Source: Loigolactobacillus iwatensis
Lineage (GTDB): Bacteria; Bacillota; Bacilli; Lactobacillales; Lactobacillaceae
NCBI RefSeq assembly: GCF_003950295.1
Contig: NZ_RHNP01000009.1
Location: 1-64,000 of the forward strand
Reading direction: 5' to 3'
DNA length: 64,000 nt
Shown: positions 25,328 through 34,288 of the stretch, in pieces
Layout of the letters: each line of letters starts with the position of its first letter
How positions within the stretch are numbered: the stretch's first letter is position 1
Position numbers and translations under genes: made by a program
The notes under the pieces: model-generated
Databases searched by the model: none
What the model was told of the DNA's origin: nothing
What the model saw: only the letters and a program-made list of their open reading frames with translations

Positions 25328-27088
25328 CTAGCTACTTTTTGAAACATTCCCTAGCAGCTTAAGCACTGTCAGGTAGTCCTTCTTTTGACTTAACAGATTA
25401 ATATCCTGCTGCTTTAATTGCCGATAAAGGTAGCCGAAAATATTGCTCTCTTGTTCACTATCCTTATCAACCAAAACGACTAGGATCATGTTTACCGATG
25501 TTCGTTCAAGCTTTCGATCACCATCAAAAGTAATTGCAAATAAACGAAATGAGCTGGTTAAACTAGTCGTTGCGTGAGGGATTGATATGTGATTCAACAC
25601 AAGCCGATTGCCTTCTCGTTCACGACTAATTAGACTTTCTTTTTGCTTTTTGGTCATCACTGTTCTTTTTACAAAGTCTTTCAACCCAGTTTCCAGCAAG
25701 GAATCAATATTCTTTGTACCAGGGACATGCACCCAATTAATTTCCGGGAAAAAGTTAATTAAATTTTGTTGAAAATAATTTTTAGCAGCCAGTTCATGTA
25801 ACTGCGCGATCACATCTTGATTCACTACGCCAGTAAACGTCAAGTTATACTGCAATTCATGTTTCTTATCTGCCGCCTGCAACTCACCATTATAAATAAG
25901 TAAGGCAAACTTATTGGTTGCCGCCAGCCGAATTGCTTCTTTCGTCGATGTGACCAGCGTGACGTCAACATTCATTGTGTTCTCTTCAATAATTAATTTA
26001 TTAATATCACCAAATGATGGTCTGGTGGCGTGTAATAAAATTTTCACGCGTGCTTCCCTATGATTTTGAACTGCATAAATTAAATAAAGCGCTAATAAGT
26101 TTTCATCAATGTAGCTATTTTTGAATTCTACAGAAAGAATATTCTTTAATTCTAATCCAAAATCGAAAAGAAATGGATTTCTAATCCGCAGCAGATCCAT
26201 TTGGCCATCAAGATCGTCAATTTGATAGATTGGAAAAGTAATACTTCTGGTTAAATGCTTTAAAATTTTCTGGTAGAATAGACGGTCACTGAAATCAAAG
26301 TGATACTTTTGATTAATCGTGTCAATTATTTGGCGAATACCATCAATATCCAACTTAGCTAAATTGGCAGTCTTTAGAGCAAAGAAAGTGGTTAAAAGTG
26401 AATCTCCGCTTTCACCGGCTGAATTAATTTGGGCAAAAATATTATTATCGCCTTTAATAGCTAAATAGGTGGTTGCGTACTGCACTACTGCCAAAACCTG
26501 TGCCTGAAATTGCTTAGTATTTTCGTTTTTTAAAATAAATTCATTAGCGGAATTACTTTTTTGTAAATTAATTTTTAATTCAAGCAACTGTTTTTCTTGC
26601 GGATAAGAAAATTCAACTAATTCTGGATCTTTAAAAATAAGGTTCGACATAAAATCTAACCGCCGTTCAAAGGGTATCTCCACGAAATAGCCCTTACCAG
26701 TTTGTGATTTAATGTTTAATATTTTTGCGTATTCTTCCCGCAAATAGGCTAGCTCACTTTGAATGGCAACCTTAGACAAAAAAGTGGTTTCCTCTAACGT
26801 TGCTGCCGTTATAAACTTATTGGCCAGCAGCAAAAAAAGGATTTGATTACTCGTTTGTTTTATCTGCTGTAGATGTTGATTTAAGACGGCCTGATTAGTT
26901 ATTTTAAGGTGATAGCCCTTAAAATTCGTAACCTCACCTAAGTTTTCTTCTTTTAACCAATAATTAATTGCCGCAACGTCGCGAATAATTGTCCGCCGTG
27001 ATGCATCCAAAATATTTGCCAGCTCATCACCGGATAAATCGTGTTGTTCCAGTAAAGTAATTATTTTAATTTGGCGATCATTGAACAT
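25328..27088 (-). CDS. PRD-containing transcriptional regulator with EIIB/EIIA domains (BglG/Mga type)
   Basis: 586 aa activator-type regulator of PTS operons. N-terminal HTH (residues 5-60, DLSGDELANILDASRRTIIRDV), a second HTH-like part to about 150, PRD domains in about 180-390, an EIIB-like segment (VKILLHATRPSFGD onward), and a C-terminal EIIA-fructose-like domain with the phosphorylatable His in HISIPHATT. Such proteins are switched by PTS phosphorylation. It is the last gene of the EIIA-EIIBC-PatB operon and so probably reports on that transporter's sugar. The ATG lies behind AAGGAG. Confidence 0.88.
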   Translation of the reverse strand: MFNDRQIKIITLLEQHDLSGDELANILDASRRTIIRDVAAINYWLKEENLGEVTNFKGYHLKITNQAVLNQHLQQIKQTSNQILFLLLANKFITAATLEETTFLSKVAIQSELAYLREEYAKILNIKSQTGKGYFVEIPFERRLDFMSNLIFKDPELVEFSYPQEKQLLELKINLQKSNSANEFILKNENTKQFQAQVLAVVQYATTYLAIKGDNNIFAQINSAGESGDSLLTTFFALKTANLAKLDIDGIRQIIDTINQKYHFDFSDRLFYQKILKHLTRSITFPIYQIDDLDGQMDLLRIRNPFLFDFGLELKNILSVEFKNSYIDENLLALYLIYAVQNHREARVKILLHATRPSFGDINKLIIEENTMNVDVTLVTSTKEAIRLAATNKFALLIYNGELQAADKKHELQYNLTFTGVVNQDVIAQLHELAAKNYFQQNLINFFPEINWVHVPGTKNIDSLLETGLKDFVKRTVMTKKQKESLISREREGNRLVLNHISIPHATTSLTSSFRLFAITFDGDRKLERTSVNMILVVLVDKDSEQESNIFGYLYRQLKQQDINLLSQKKDYLTVLKLLGNVSKSS

Positions 27089-27105
27089 AGCAACATTGAC
27101 TCCTT

Positions 27106-28269
27106 TTATGCGTGGATAGCCAATGCCAGCCGCTTCAGGCCATCTTCAAGCTTTTTTCTTGGGCAGGCAATGTTCATTCGGATATAGTGACTATCCCCGT
27201 ACGTCGCTCCCGCCATGATGCCTACACGACCAGTATTAACCAGTTTATCTTGCAATTTTGCACTAGTTAAATTTAATTTGCTAACGTTTATCCAAGCAAG
27301 ATAGGTCGCTTCTGGTTTAACAAAAATTAGTTCTGGAATATTTTTGGCTATAAAATCTTGAACCAACTGCATATTTTGCGCCAAATAAGCTTTTAACTCA
27401 TCAACGTAAGTAACCGATTGATTGTAAGCGGCAATTTGGGCAGTAATGCCAAAAATACTTGCTGAGGATAAGGCATTCTTTTGCTTTAGCTCATGTAAAA
27501 ATTGTACCAATAAATCATCATCTGGGCAAAGAAGGTATGATCCAACTAATCCGGGAATATTGAATGTTTTACTCGCCGAGCTGCATAAAACGATATCTTT
27601 ATGCGTAAGCTCGGTAATTGGCGTATAGCAGTTAGTCCCGTAAACAATGTCACTATGAATATCATCAGAAATAATAAAAACATGATTCTGCTGGCATAAC
27701 TGAACTATTTTTTGCAGCTCTTTTTTGGAAAATACCTTTCCGGTTGGATTATGCGGATTAGTTAATAACAATATCTTATTATGCTCTTCTTCTAAAAATA
27801 GTCGTAATGTATCCCAATCAATTTGGTAATCCTGGTCCGCACCAGTTAATTTAACCGGCAGCAATCGTCTGTGGTTACTCTGAATAATATTGTAAAAGGC
27901 GTCGTACATCGGTGCAAAAACAATAACGCCATCATTTTCTTCACTTTTCATTCGAATAAAGCTAGCAATTGAAAACCCCACGCTTGGACTATAGGAAATC
28001 CAATCGCCCGCAATTTTTGCTTGATGTCTGTTTTTAAACCAGTTAACAATACTGTCCTTGTATTCTGAGTGATTCCACCGAGTATAACCGTAAATTGGGT
28101 GTGCCATTCTTTTGGCTAACGCGGTTTGCACTTCCTCTGGAACGGGAAAATCAGTGTCCGAGATCGAAAACGGTAAGATATCTTCTCTGCCAAAACGATC
28201 GGAAATATAATCCCATTGTGTACTAGAAGTATGGTGCCGATCAATTACTTTATCAAAATCAATTTTCAT
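27106..28269 (-). CDS. PatB/MalY-type PLP enzyme (C-S beta-lyase or aminotransferase)
   Basis: 387 aa fold-type I PLP protein. NPHNPTGK is at residues 171-178, D202 (ISDDIHSD) stacks on the cofactor, and the Schiff-base lysine is K234 in SSASKTFNI. PatB/MalY enzymes cleave cystathionine-like thioethers; some act as aminotransferases. The start is the ATG behind GGAGG, since the frame extends 20 codons upstream without a site. It lies between a fructose-type PTS and its PRD regulator, 17 bases before the latter. In E. coli MalY is also tied to sugar control. What a C-S lyase does in a PTS operon is unclear; a thio-conjugated sugar is one thought, not evidence. Confidence 0.88.
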   Translation of the reverse strand: MKIDFDKVIDRHHTSSTQWDYISDRFGREDILPFSISDTDFPVPEEVQTALAKRMAHPIYGYTRWNHSEYKDSIVNWFKNRHQAKIAGDWISYSPSVGFSIASFIRMKSEENDGVIVFAPMYDAFYNIIQSNHRRLLPVKLTGADQDYQIDWDTLRLFLEEEHNKILLLTNPHNPTGKVFSKKELQKIVQLCQQNHVFIISDDIHSDIVYGTNCYTPITELTHKDIVLCSSASKTFNIPGLVGSYLLCPDDDLLVQFLHELKQKNALSSASIFGITAQIAAYNQSVTYVDELKAYLAQNMQLVQDFIAKNIPELIFVKPEATYLAWINVSKLNLTSAKLQDKLVNTGRVGIMAGATYGDSHYIRMNIACPRKKLEDGLKRLALAIHA

Positions 28270-28344
28270 ATTAGTAACCTCCATTTTAAATCTGCTTCGA
28301 AATAAAAACAGATGCGCCGACTTCAGCACACCTGTAATTAAACG

Positions 28345-29889
28345 CTAATTAATTGTATGTTTAACACTTGCACTTGTATCAGTTTCTGTACTGGCTTCTA
28401 CACCAACTTTAGCGTTAATTTCTGTGCTATCTGGTTCATCATTACCAGCTACCTGTAATTTTTCCAACTGCTTTTTCGCCTTATGCTTCAGCCATGCGCC
28501 TTTAAAGACAAGTATGAAAGTTACATTCAGGAACAGACCAATTGCAAGAACTAGGTAGAACCAATACCAAGGTTTCATCAAGCCAATTAATGGATCAAAG
28601 ATACCGATCCCAGGAGCAAGTCGTTCCAGCCCAAACGCCATCGATAATGACCCCGTAATACCACCGGCCAACGTATTAGCCGCAATCATTGGCAACGGTG
28701 CTGCTAAGGCAAACGGAATAGCAGGCTCGGTGGCAACGGTCATCCCAACGATAAATGCTGAAACACTTGAATCTTTTTCTGCTTTACTGAACATTGAAGG
28801 TCTGATCCAGCTTGCAATTGCTGCGGCCATAGGTGGTAACAGCGTAACAACACCCACAATACCGTACCAAGTGTAAACGTGTGAACTTAACAGCGAGAAG
28901 CCGAAGAACCAGGCCGTCTTATTAACTGGGCCACCCATATCAAAGGCCAACATACAACCCACAAGGAACCCACCAGCAATTTTGGCTGAAGGTGGCATAT
29001 TATTAAGGAACAAGAGCATATTTTTCATGATAAAGGCCATGAAAGGTCCGATTAAGTAATAAGTTAATAGTCCAAATATTGCGAGCGTAATAAACGGGAT
29101 AATTAGATAACCCATCAATGACGCAATACTCTTAGGTAATTTTATTTTCTTGAAGTATTTTACAAAGTAACCAATACTAAGCCCAAGAACAATTGCTCCT
29201 AAGAATCCAGCACCTGATTCAGTTCCCAATAATGTACTATCGTTGGCCAAATACGTTGCAATAAAGGCCGGCGCAAAGGCTGGTTTATCACCAATCGACA
29301 TTGCAATGTAGGCCCCCATGATTGGAATCATAAAAGTGAAGCCTAAATTACCAATTTGTTGAACAACCCAGGCTAAGGATGGCCGCACTCCATTTGCCAA
29401 CGCCGTGTCTGGCATCCCGAATTGAACCATCATGCTACCAATAGCAACAAGTAATCCACCACCGATAACGAATGGTAAAGCTGCGGAAACCCCGGCCATC
29501 AAATGACTCATGATGCCGTCTTGGGCAACTGCACTGTCGCCAAGTTTAACCTTAGAGGCATTAAATAATTTAGCCTTTTTAGCGATGTTATCAAAAATAG
29601 TTTCAATATGTTTTAAAGCTTCGGACACTGGTAGTTCAACAACTTTCTTGTTATCAAAACGTGCCTTATCCTCATCCGTCATTCCCTTTCCTAGCGCCAG
29701 AATAACGTAATCAGCCTTCGCAATATCCGCTGGCGCCAATTTATTTTCAACACCACTAGCACCTTGTGTTTCAACGTGAATTTCGTAACCTAACGATTTG
29801 GCCTTTTGTTCCAACGCTTCAGCTACCATGTAAGTATGGGCGATACCAGCAGGACAGTTTGTCACGGCAACAATTTTCAATTTTGTCAT
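28345..29889 (-). CDS. Fructose-type PTS transporter, EIIBC
   Basis: 514 aa. EIIB domain in residues 1-100 with the phospho-cysteine C12 in VTNCPAGIAHT. The EIIC domain from about 125 to 470 has eight or more membrane segments and ends in a charged, Thr/Ser/Glu-rich tail of about 35 residues that is not part of the transport domain. EIIA is a separate gene 19 bases upstream. Imports and phosphorylates a sugar of the fructose/mannitol type; the true sugar is not evident. The ATG has GGAGG 8 bases upstream. Confidence 0.92.
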   Translation of the reverse strand: MTKLKIVAVTNCPAGIAHTYMVAEALEQKAKSLGYEIHVETQGASGVENKLAPADIAKADYVILALGKGMTDEDKARFDNKKVVELPVSEALKHIETIFDNIAKKAKLFNASKVKLGDSAVAQDGIMSHLMAGVSAALPFVIGGGLLVAIGSMMVQFGMPDTALANGVRPSLAWVVQQIGNLGFTFMIPIMGAYIAMSIGDKPAFAPAFIATYLANDSTLLGTESGAGFLGAIVLGLSIGYFVKYFKKIKLPKSIASLMGYLIIPFITLAIFGLLTYYLIGPFMAFIMKNMLLFLNNMPPSAKIAGGFLVGCMLAFDMGGPVNKTAWFFGFSLLSSHVYTWYGIVGVVTLLPPMAAAIASWIRPSMFSKAEKDSSVSAFIVGMTVATEPAIPFALAAPLPMIAANTLAGGITGSLSMAFGLERLAPGIGIFDPLIGLMKPWYWFYLVLAIGLFLNVTFILVFKGAWLKHKAKKQLEKLQVAGNDEPDSTEINAKVGVEASTETDTSASVKHTIN

Positions 29890-29908
29890 ATGATGACCTC
29901 CTTCACTT

Positions 29909-30355
29909 TTAGGAAACTAGAATATTTTGAATTGCTTCAAACACTTCGTCTTGACTACCATTTTTTAGAATAGCAATAAAATCTTGGTGCATTAATTGGC
30001 GACTTAATTTTGCTAATAATTTCAAATGAACATCCGATTGATCTACAGGAATCATTAGAGAAATCCAGGTATTAACGGGTTTATCATCCAATGATTGCCA
30101 TTCGATTAGGTTAGAACTACGTGCAAAGAAAACGCCGGCCTCCAAAATTTCTTTGGATTTTGTATGTGGAATCGCAACACCGTTACCAAAACCTGTTGTT
30201 GATTCTTCTTCTCTGGCCAATAAGTCCTTGTACAAATTGTCGGCATCCTTAGCGTGACCGTTCTTTTGCGCAAGTTCAGCAAATTCCTGCATAACCTCTT
30301 TTTGTGTCGTGGCTTTTAAATCCATAATCATATTATCTTTTGAAAATAAACTCAT
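29909..30355 (-). CDS. Fructose-type PTS EIIA
   Basis: 148 aa cytosolic phosphocarrier. The active histidine is H64 in NGVAIPHTKS, typical of the PTS_EIIA_2 family. It heads the operon EIIA-EIIBC-PatB-regulator. The ATG has AAGGGGGA upstream, and a cre site lies about 120 bases before the gene. Confidence 0.93.
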   Translation of the reverse strand: MSLFSKDNMIMDLKATTQKEVMQEFAELAQKNGHAKDADNLYKDLLAREEESTTGFGNGVAIPHTKSKEILEAGVFFARSSNLIEWQSLDDKPVNTWISLMIPVDQSDVHLKLLAKLSRQLMHQDFIAILKNGSQDEVFEAIQNILVS

Positions 30356-30474
30356 AGAATTTCCCCCTTCATTTGCTTATTACAATTTTTATTTGACAAG
30401 AACGCCCTGCTTAATGATAAGCATAATCTGTCCTTGAAGTAGCTATCCTTTATTTAGCATAATTTTATTATATC

Positions 30475-30488
30475 TGTCAGCGCTTACT
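30475..30488. promoter_or_regulatory. CcpA cre box before the PTS operon
   Basis: TGTCAGCGCTTACT matches 13 of 14 positions of the cre consensus TGWNANCGNTNWCA. Its position upstream of the EIIA gene indicates carbon catabolite repression of the operon. Confidence 0.7.
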
Positions 30489-30681
30489 TTATTAATATGC
30501 TATTTGTCACTAACAAAGTGACAAGGTGATCAAAAGGCAGTCCAGCACTGTAATTTGGCCCAATTTTTTATTTATTTCTGTCCATTATAATAACTTTTAC
30601 ATTATAATTACCCACTACTAAAAAATGCTCTAAAGCTCCTCTGTAAAATAGAATCTGAATGGGCCTCTAATAATTCCCAGC

Positions 30682-30714
30682 AAAAATAGGCCGGGACAAA
30701 AGTCCTGGCCTATT
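30682..30714 (-). terminator. Terminator behind the HcrB-like gene
   Basis: AATAGGCC-G-GGAC / GTCC-T-GGCCTATT is a 13-bp stem with an AAAA loop, followed by Ts on the minus strand. The core GGGACAAAAGTCC recurs inside repeat family A. Confidence 0.8.
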
Positions 30715-30773
30715 GCTATTTCCAATCGTTTTTCTAGAACATACGCCCAAACTAAGGCTGCCTTAAAACGGCT

Positions 30774-33179
30774 TTAGTTAGTAACTGAATTCTGTGCCTT
30801 AGCAACGGCATTTTTAACAGCACTTTTAATTGCTCTGCTAGAGGCTGAGGCACCTGAAATGGCATCAACGTCATAGGTGTTCTTAGCAACCATCTCAGTA
30901 GGTAATTTTTCAACAGCTGCCTGGCCGACATCAGCACTTTCACTTTGTTGAACAATTTCAACTTTTTTGATTTTATCATTCGCGTAAGTGACGCGCGCAA
31001 CAACCTGCCCGCCAATACCAGCATCACTTACACCTAAGTATTGATTAGGTTCAATCTTAATGTCAGTAAGATCAGTCTTTTGAGCCAGATCATTTTGACC
31101 AACAATTGCGGCAGCACCCGCAACTGGATCGGCCACAACTTCAGTATCTTCTTTTGGTTTTGCGGCATTTTCACCAGCAATTTTACCAAAGATTAAACAC
31201 TCGGCCAAATTTCCGCCGCCTTGATATTGATTAGCATTAATACCGCCCAACTCACCAGCACCATAGAGATGTGGGATTGGCTGGTTATTGATATCCAAAA
31301 TTTCTGCATCAACGTTTCGCTGTGGTCCACCTTGCGTATTCAAAACATCATGCGTTAATGCAGCGGCATAAAATGGACCTGCGTCAAATGCCCGTAGTGT
31401 TTTAGGATCACGATTATAAGCGTAATCACGACCGTTTTTAGCAAATTCATTAAAATCAGTTACGGTTTGTTGTAATTTTTCTGGATTAGCCTCGATCTTG
31501 TTCGCCAATTCATTTAAGGAATCCGCTTTAACTAAGTTTTCCAAGAAGGCAGCGTACGGAATCTTTTTATTCTGCTTAAATTGGTCTAATTGGGACTGAT
31601 CAAAAATTAAATAGGGGTGGACATTTGTTCGTGGAATACGCCAAGTACCATGATCGTAAATGTGGCCGTGGCGATTTGTTTCATCCTCTTTAAAGTAACG
31701 ACTGCCATCATCGGCAACGGTTATGATGCTTCCTGTATAAAGATCCGGCCATTGATCGATAATTAAGCGTGCTCGTTGGCCTTCTGGAACATCAAAGGCC
31801 ATTCCGTGCAACATTCCTAGAGCTTCATAATTATTCATATGCCACATTTTGGCGCCAACTTCTGCGGCCATATTCAGGCCATCGCCGCGATTATAAAGTG
31901 AGCCTAGTGGTGCCAAATGTTCTGCACCTAAGTAATTCTGAATTTGCTGCTTATTATTTTCAAAACCACCCACAGTCAGTACAACACCATTTTTAGCACG
32001 AATATTATAAAGTTTGCCTGCTCGTTTAATTGTCGCACCTAAAATAACCTTTGTTTCTGGATCTTGAATTAAATGCGTCGCCCGTGAGTTCAACCAAACA
32101 TCGATCTTATCCGTCCGATCCAGAACTTTTTGCCGTAAAATTTTCCACAAGGCCGCATCAAACATGCCTGCGTGCACAGTTGTGAAATCATACGCTTCGA
32201 CACCCTTGTACTCTGGATATTCAAAAATTGCGTCTTTAATCGGAATATTAGTTTGGCTCAAATCAAACTCATTTTTAAAACTAAATGGTTCAACATTTAA
32301 ATATTTTTTGACGTAATCACGCATATGGACCATTCCATCAACGTAAACATCAATCATATCTTCTGGAAGAGCCATTGGCGCCGTTAAAATCTTATAGTAC
32401 GCTTTTGCATCCTCAAAATTATCACCCGTTCCAATTAATTGAGCCGAATAACGTGTATTACCACCCTCCTTACCTGCAGGGGCCGCATCAACTAATAAAA
32501 CTTTTGCGTCATTATCTGCAGCAAACCGGGCTGCCGTTGCACCGGCACCACCAAAACCAAGAACAAGTGTATCATAGGTCGCACTCCAATTAATTTGATC
32601 AGTATAAGCCATATTATCTACTCCTTCCTTAACAGTTGGATTCAATTTCTTTACGTAATCGATATAATTAGCAAAACATTGCTCTAAAAATGAAATCGTC
32701 TGGGCGGCCTTTAAATTATGCCGTTCGTCAAAAGCATCCTTACAGTAATTCAATAAAAATTCATTTCCCGGCAAAACTGACGCATCGACACCTGGTGAAT
32801 CCAAAATCTGCCGTAAATTCATTTGGGCCCGGGAAGTTCCTTGGGGACCATAAGAGGCACCCACAATCATAACCGGCTTATGCGCAAATGGATGATCGGC
32901 ACAAGAAAGCCATTCAATTAAACTCTTTAACGCGGCCGGAATTGCATGATCATATTCCGGAGTTGCAATAATTACGCCATCGGCCTGAGCAACTTTTTGC
33001 GAAAATTCAGTCACAACCGCTGGTATGCAATCACTATTATTTTCGTTAAACAACGGAATATCCTGAATTTCTAAAAGATCAATCGTTGCTCTGGATGCAA
33101 AATGTCGTTTCATAAATTGCAGTAAAAATCGATTATAGGAAAAATCAGCGTTAGTCCCTACAATGCCAACTAATTTCAT
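30774..33179 (-). CDS. hcrB: HcrB-like enoate reductase: FMN-reductase + FAD + FMN-binding fusion
   Basis: 801 aa. Residues 1-180 are a flavodoxin-like NAD(P)H-dependent FMN reductase module (TPEYDH at about 73-78, GASYGPQGTSRAQ). Residues about 200-690 form a fumarate-reductase-type FAD domain (TLVLGFGGAGATAARFAA, EGGNTRYSAQL, C-terminal YGAGELGGINANQYQGGGN). The last 100 residues are an FMN_bind domain with flavinylation motif DAISGAS. The order and length match L. plantarum HcrB (about 812 aa), which reduces hydroxycinnamic acids such as caffeate to phenylpropionic acids with NADH-derived electrons. A small HcrA-type partner is not adjacent. Divergent from a LysR gene across 197 bases, as in the known locus. 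The ATG lies behind GTGGTGAT. Hydroxycinnamate is the likeliest substrate; other enoates remain possible. Confidence 0.82.
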   Translation of the reverse strand: MKLVGIVGTNADFSYNRFLLQFMKRHFASRATIDLLEIQDIPLFNENNSDCIPAVVTEFSQKVAQADGVIIATPEYDHAIPAALKSLIEWLSCADHPFAHKPVMIVGASYGPQGTSRAQMNLRQILDSPGVDASVLPGNEFLLNYCKDAFDERHNLKAAQTISFLEQCFANYIDYVKKLNPTVKEGVDNMAYTDQINWSATYDTLVLGFGGAGATAARFAADNDAKVLLVDAAPAGKEGGNTRYSAQLIGTGDNFEDAKAYYKILTAPMALPEDMIDVYVDGMVHMRDYVKKYLNVEPFSFKNEFDLSQTNIPIKDAIFEYPEYKGVEAYDFTTVHAGMFDAALWKILRQKVLDRTDKIDVWLNSRATHLIQDPETKVILGATIKRAGKLYNIRAKNGVVLTVGGFENNKQQIQNYLGAEHLAPLGSLYNRGDGLNMAAEVGAKMWHMNNYEALGMLHGMAFDVPEGQRARLIIDQWPDLYTGSIITVADDGSRYFKEDETNRHGHIYDHGTWRIPRTNVHPYLIFDQSQLDQFKQNKKIPYAAFLENLVKADSLNELANKIEANPEKLQQTVTDFNEFAKNGRDYAYNRDPKTLRAFDAGPFYAAALTHDVLNTQGGPQRNVDAEILDINNQPIPHLYGAGELGGINANQYQGGGNLAECLIFGKIAGENAAKPKEDTEVVADPVAGAAAIVGQNDLAQKTDLTDIKIEPNQYLGVSDAGIGGQVVARVTYANDKIKKVEIVQQSESADVGQAAVEKLPTEMVAKNTYDVDAISGASASSRAIKSAVKNAVAKAQNSVTN

Positions 33180-33376
33180 TAACAATCACCACTTAATTTG
33201 TATATTTTTTAACAATATTGTCTAAAAAGAAGCCTAAAATAGAACATCTTCATTATGTAATCGGTTGCTTGAAAAGTAAAATTACTTTTCAAGATTAATT
33301 TTATAACTATTTAGTAATAGTATAAATACTGTTATAATCAATTTATTTATAACTATTTACATTTAGAGGCGATTTA
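33180..33376. promoter_or_regulatory. HcrB/LysR divergent promoter with operator-like repeats
   Basis: AGTATAAATACT at 33319-33330 is a perfect dyad. The word TTATAACTATTTA occurs twice (33301-33313 and 33346-33358), flanking it. TATAAT at 33333-33338 fits a -10 box for the LysR gene. This layout is typical for LysR-controlled divergent promoters. Confidence 0.55.
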
Positions 33377-34288
33377 ATGAACAACCAATTGCACTCAATC
33401 CTCATTGGTGTGAAAAAATATCCAACAATAACAAAAGTTGCACAAGCTTGCTTCGTGACCCAACCGTATATTAGTCGGCTACTGGCCCAAACTGAGAAGC
33501 ACTTTAACCTTAAATTAGTTAATCGCGATGCAAAACCAATCACACTCACCTACGCTGGCGAACGGATGCTAACCTATTTACAAAAACAAGATCAAATGCA
33601 GCAGGAAATGACGGAAGAACTCAGTCATTTGGCCCAGCACAAATTTGGATCGGTCACCTTAGCGCTGAACCAGCCTCTATCTGATCGCTGGCTACCTAAG
33701 TTTTTGCCGGCCATTTCTGCACAATACCCCCAACTGCACATTAATATTGTTGAATTAACAACTAGCCTAGCCGAACAGCAACTTCCTTCCGGTAAGATTG
33801 ATATTTTTATTGGCAAAACCATCTTTAATAAACGAATCATTTGTCATGAATTAGGTAACGTTAAGCTACTTTTACTAGTGCCAAGCACATCAAAGTTATA
33901 CCACTCTAATCAATACTATCGGGAAATTACTGCTGCCGATATCCAAAAACTAAACAGCGAACCTTTTATCAGCTTAGGCGGAGAGTCACGATTTCAAGAA
34001 ATGGTTGATCATTTCTTGCGCGATAGCGGCGTCACTATCGAAAATAGAATTGAGGCACCAAATTCGCAAATTACGACGGCACTAGCTGCTAGTGGCCTAG
34101 GCTGCACAATTACAACCGGACAGATTATTGAACAATTACATTTAACGAACGCAGATGGGATTAATTTACTGGAAATTCCCGCTGATCTACTTTCTTTAAA
34201 TTTTGGTATTTCCTACCGAAAATCTAATGCGACCGCCACTGTTATTCGCGAGATCGTCCGGCAAATCCAGCAAACAAAATTATTTTAG
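33377..34288 (+). CDS. LysR-family regulator next to the HcrB-like gene
   Basis: 303 aa. A shortened, atypical N-terminal HTH (VKKYPTITKVAQACFVTQPYISRL, split by helices at 12-20 and 25-40; wing FNLKLVNRDAKPITLTYAG) precedes an effector domain. Position and orientation equal those of HcrR relative to the hydroxycinnamate reductase genes of L. plantarum, so control by hydroxycinnamates is plausible. Its 3' end overlaps the convergent next LysR gene by 9 bases. Confidence 0.88.
   Translation: MNNQLHSILIGVKKYPTITKVAQACFVTQPYISRLLAQTEKHFNLKLVNRDAKPITLTYAGERMLTYLQKQDQMQQEMTEELSHLAQHKFGSVTLALNQPLSDRWLPKFLPAISAQYPQLHINIVELTTSLAEQQLPSGKIDIFIGKTIFNKRIICHELGNVKLLLLVPSTSKLYHSNQYYREITAADIQKLNSEPFISLGGESRFQEMVDHFLRDSGVTIENRIEAPNSQITTALAASGLGCTITTGQIIEQLHLTNADGINLLEIPADLLSLNFGISYRKSNATATVIREIVRQIQQTKLF

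Larger units (their letters stand above)
30356..30773. other. PTS operon control region and HcrB-like gene tail
   Basis: It contains the cre site at 30475-30488 and the terminator at 30682-30714, both listed separately. The stretch between them (30490-30680) is AT-rich and holds no gene I recognise. Confidence 0.4.

Noticed and set aside
15540-33179. Plain respiratory fumarate reductases
   Set aside because: Both flavoproteins lack signal peptides and heme motifs and lie among shikimate/phenolic genes with LysR control; a fumarate role is possible but less supported.
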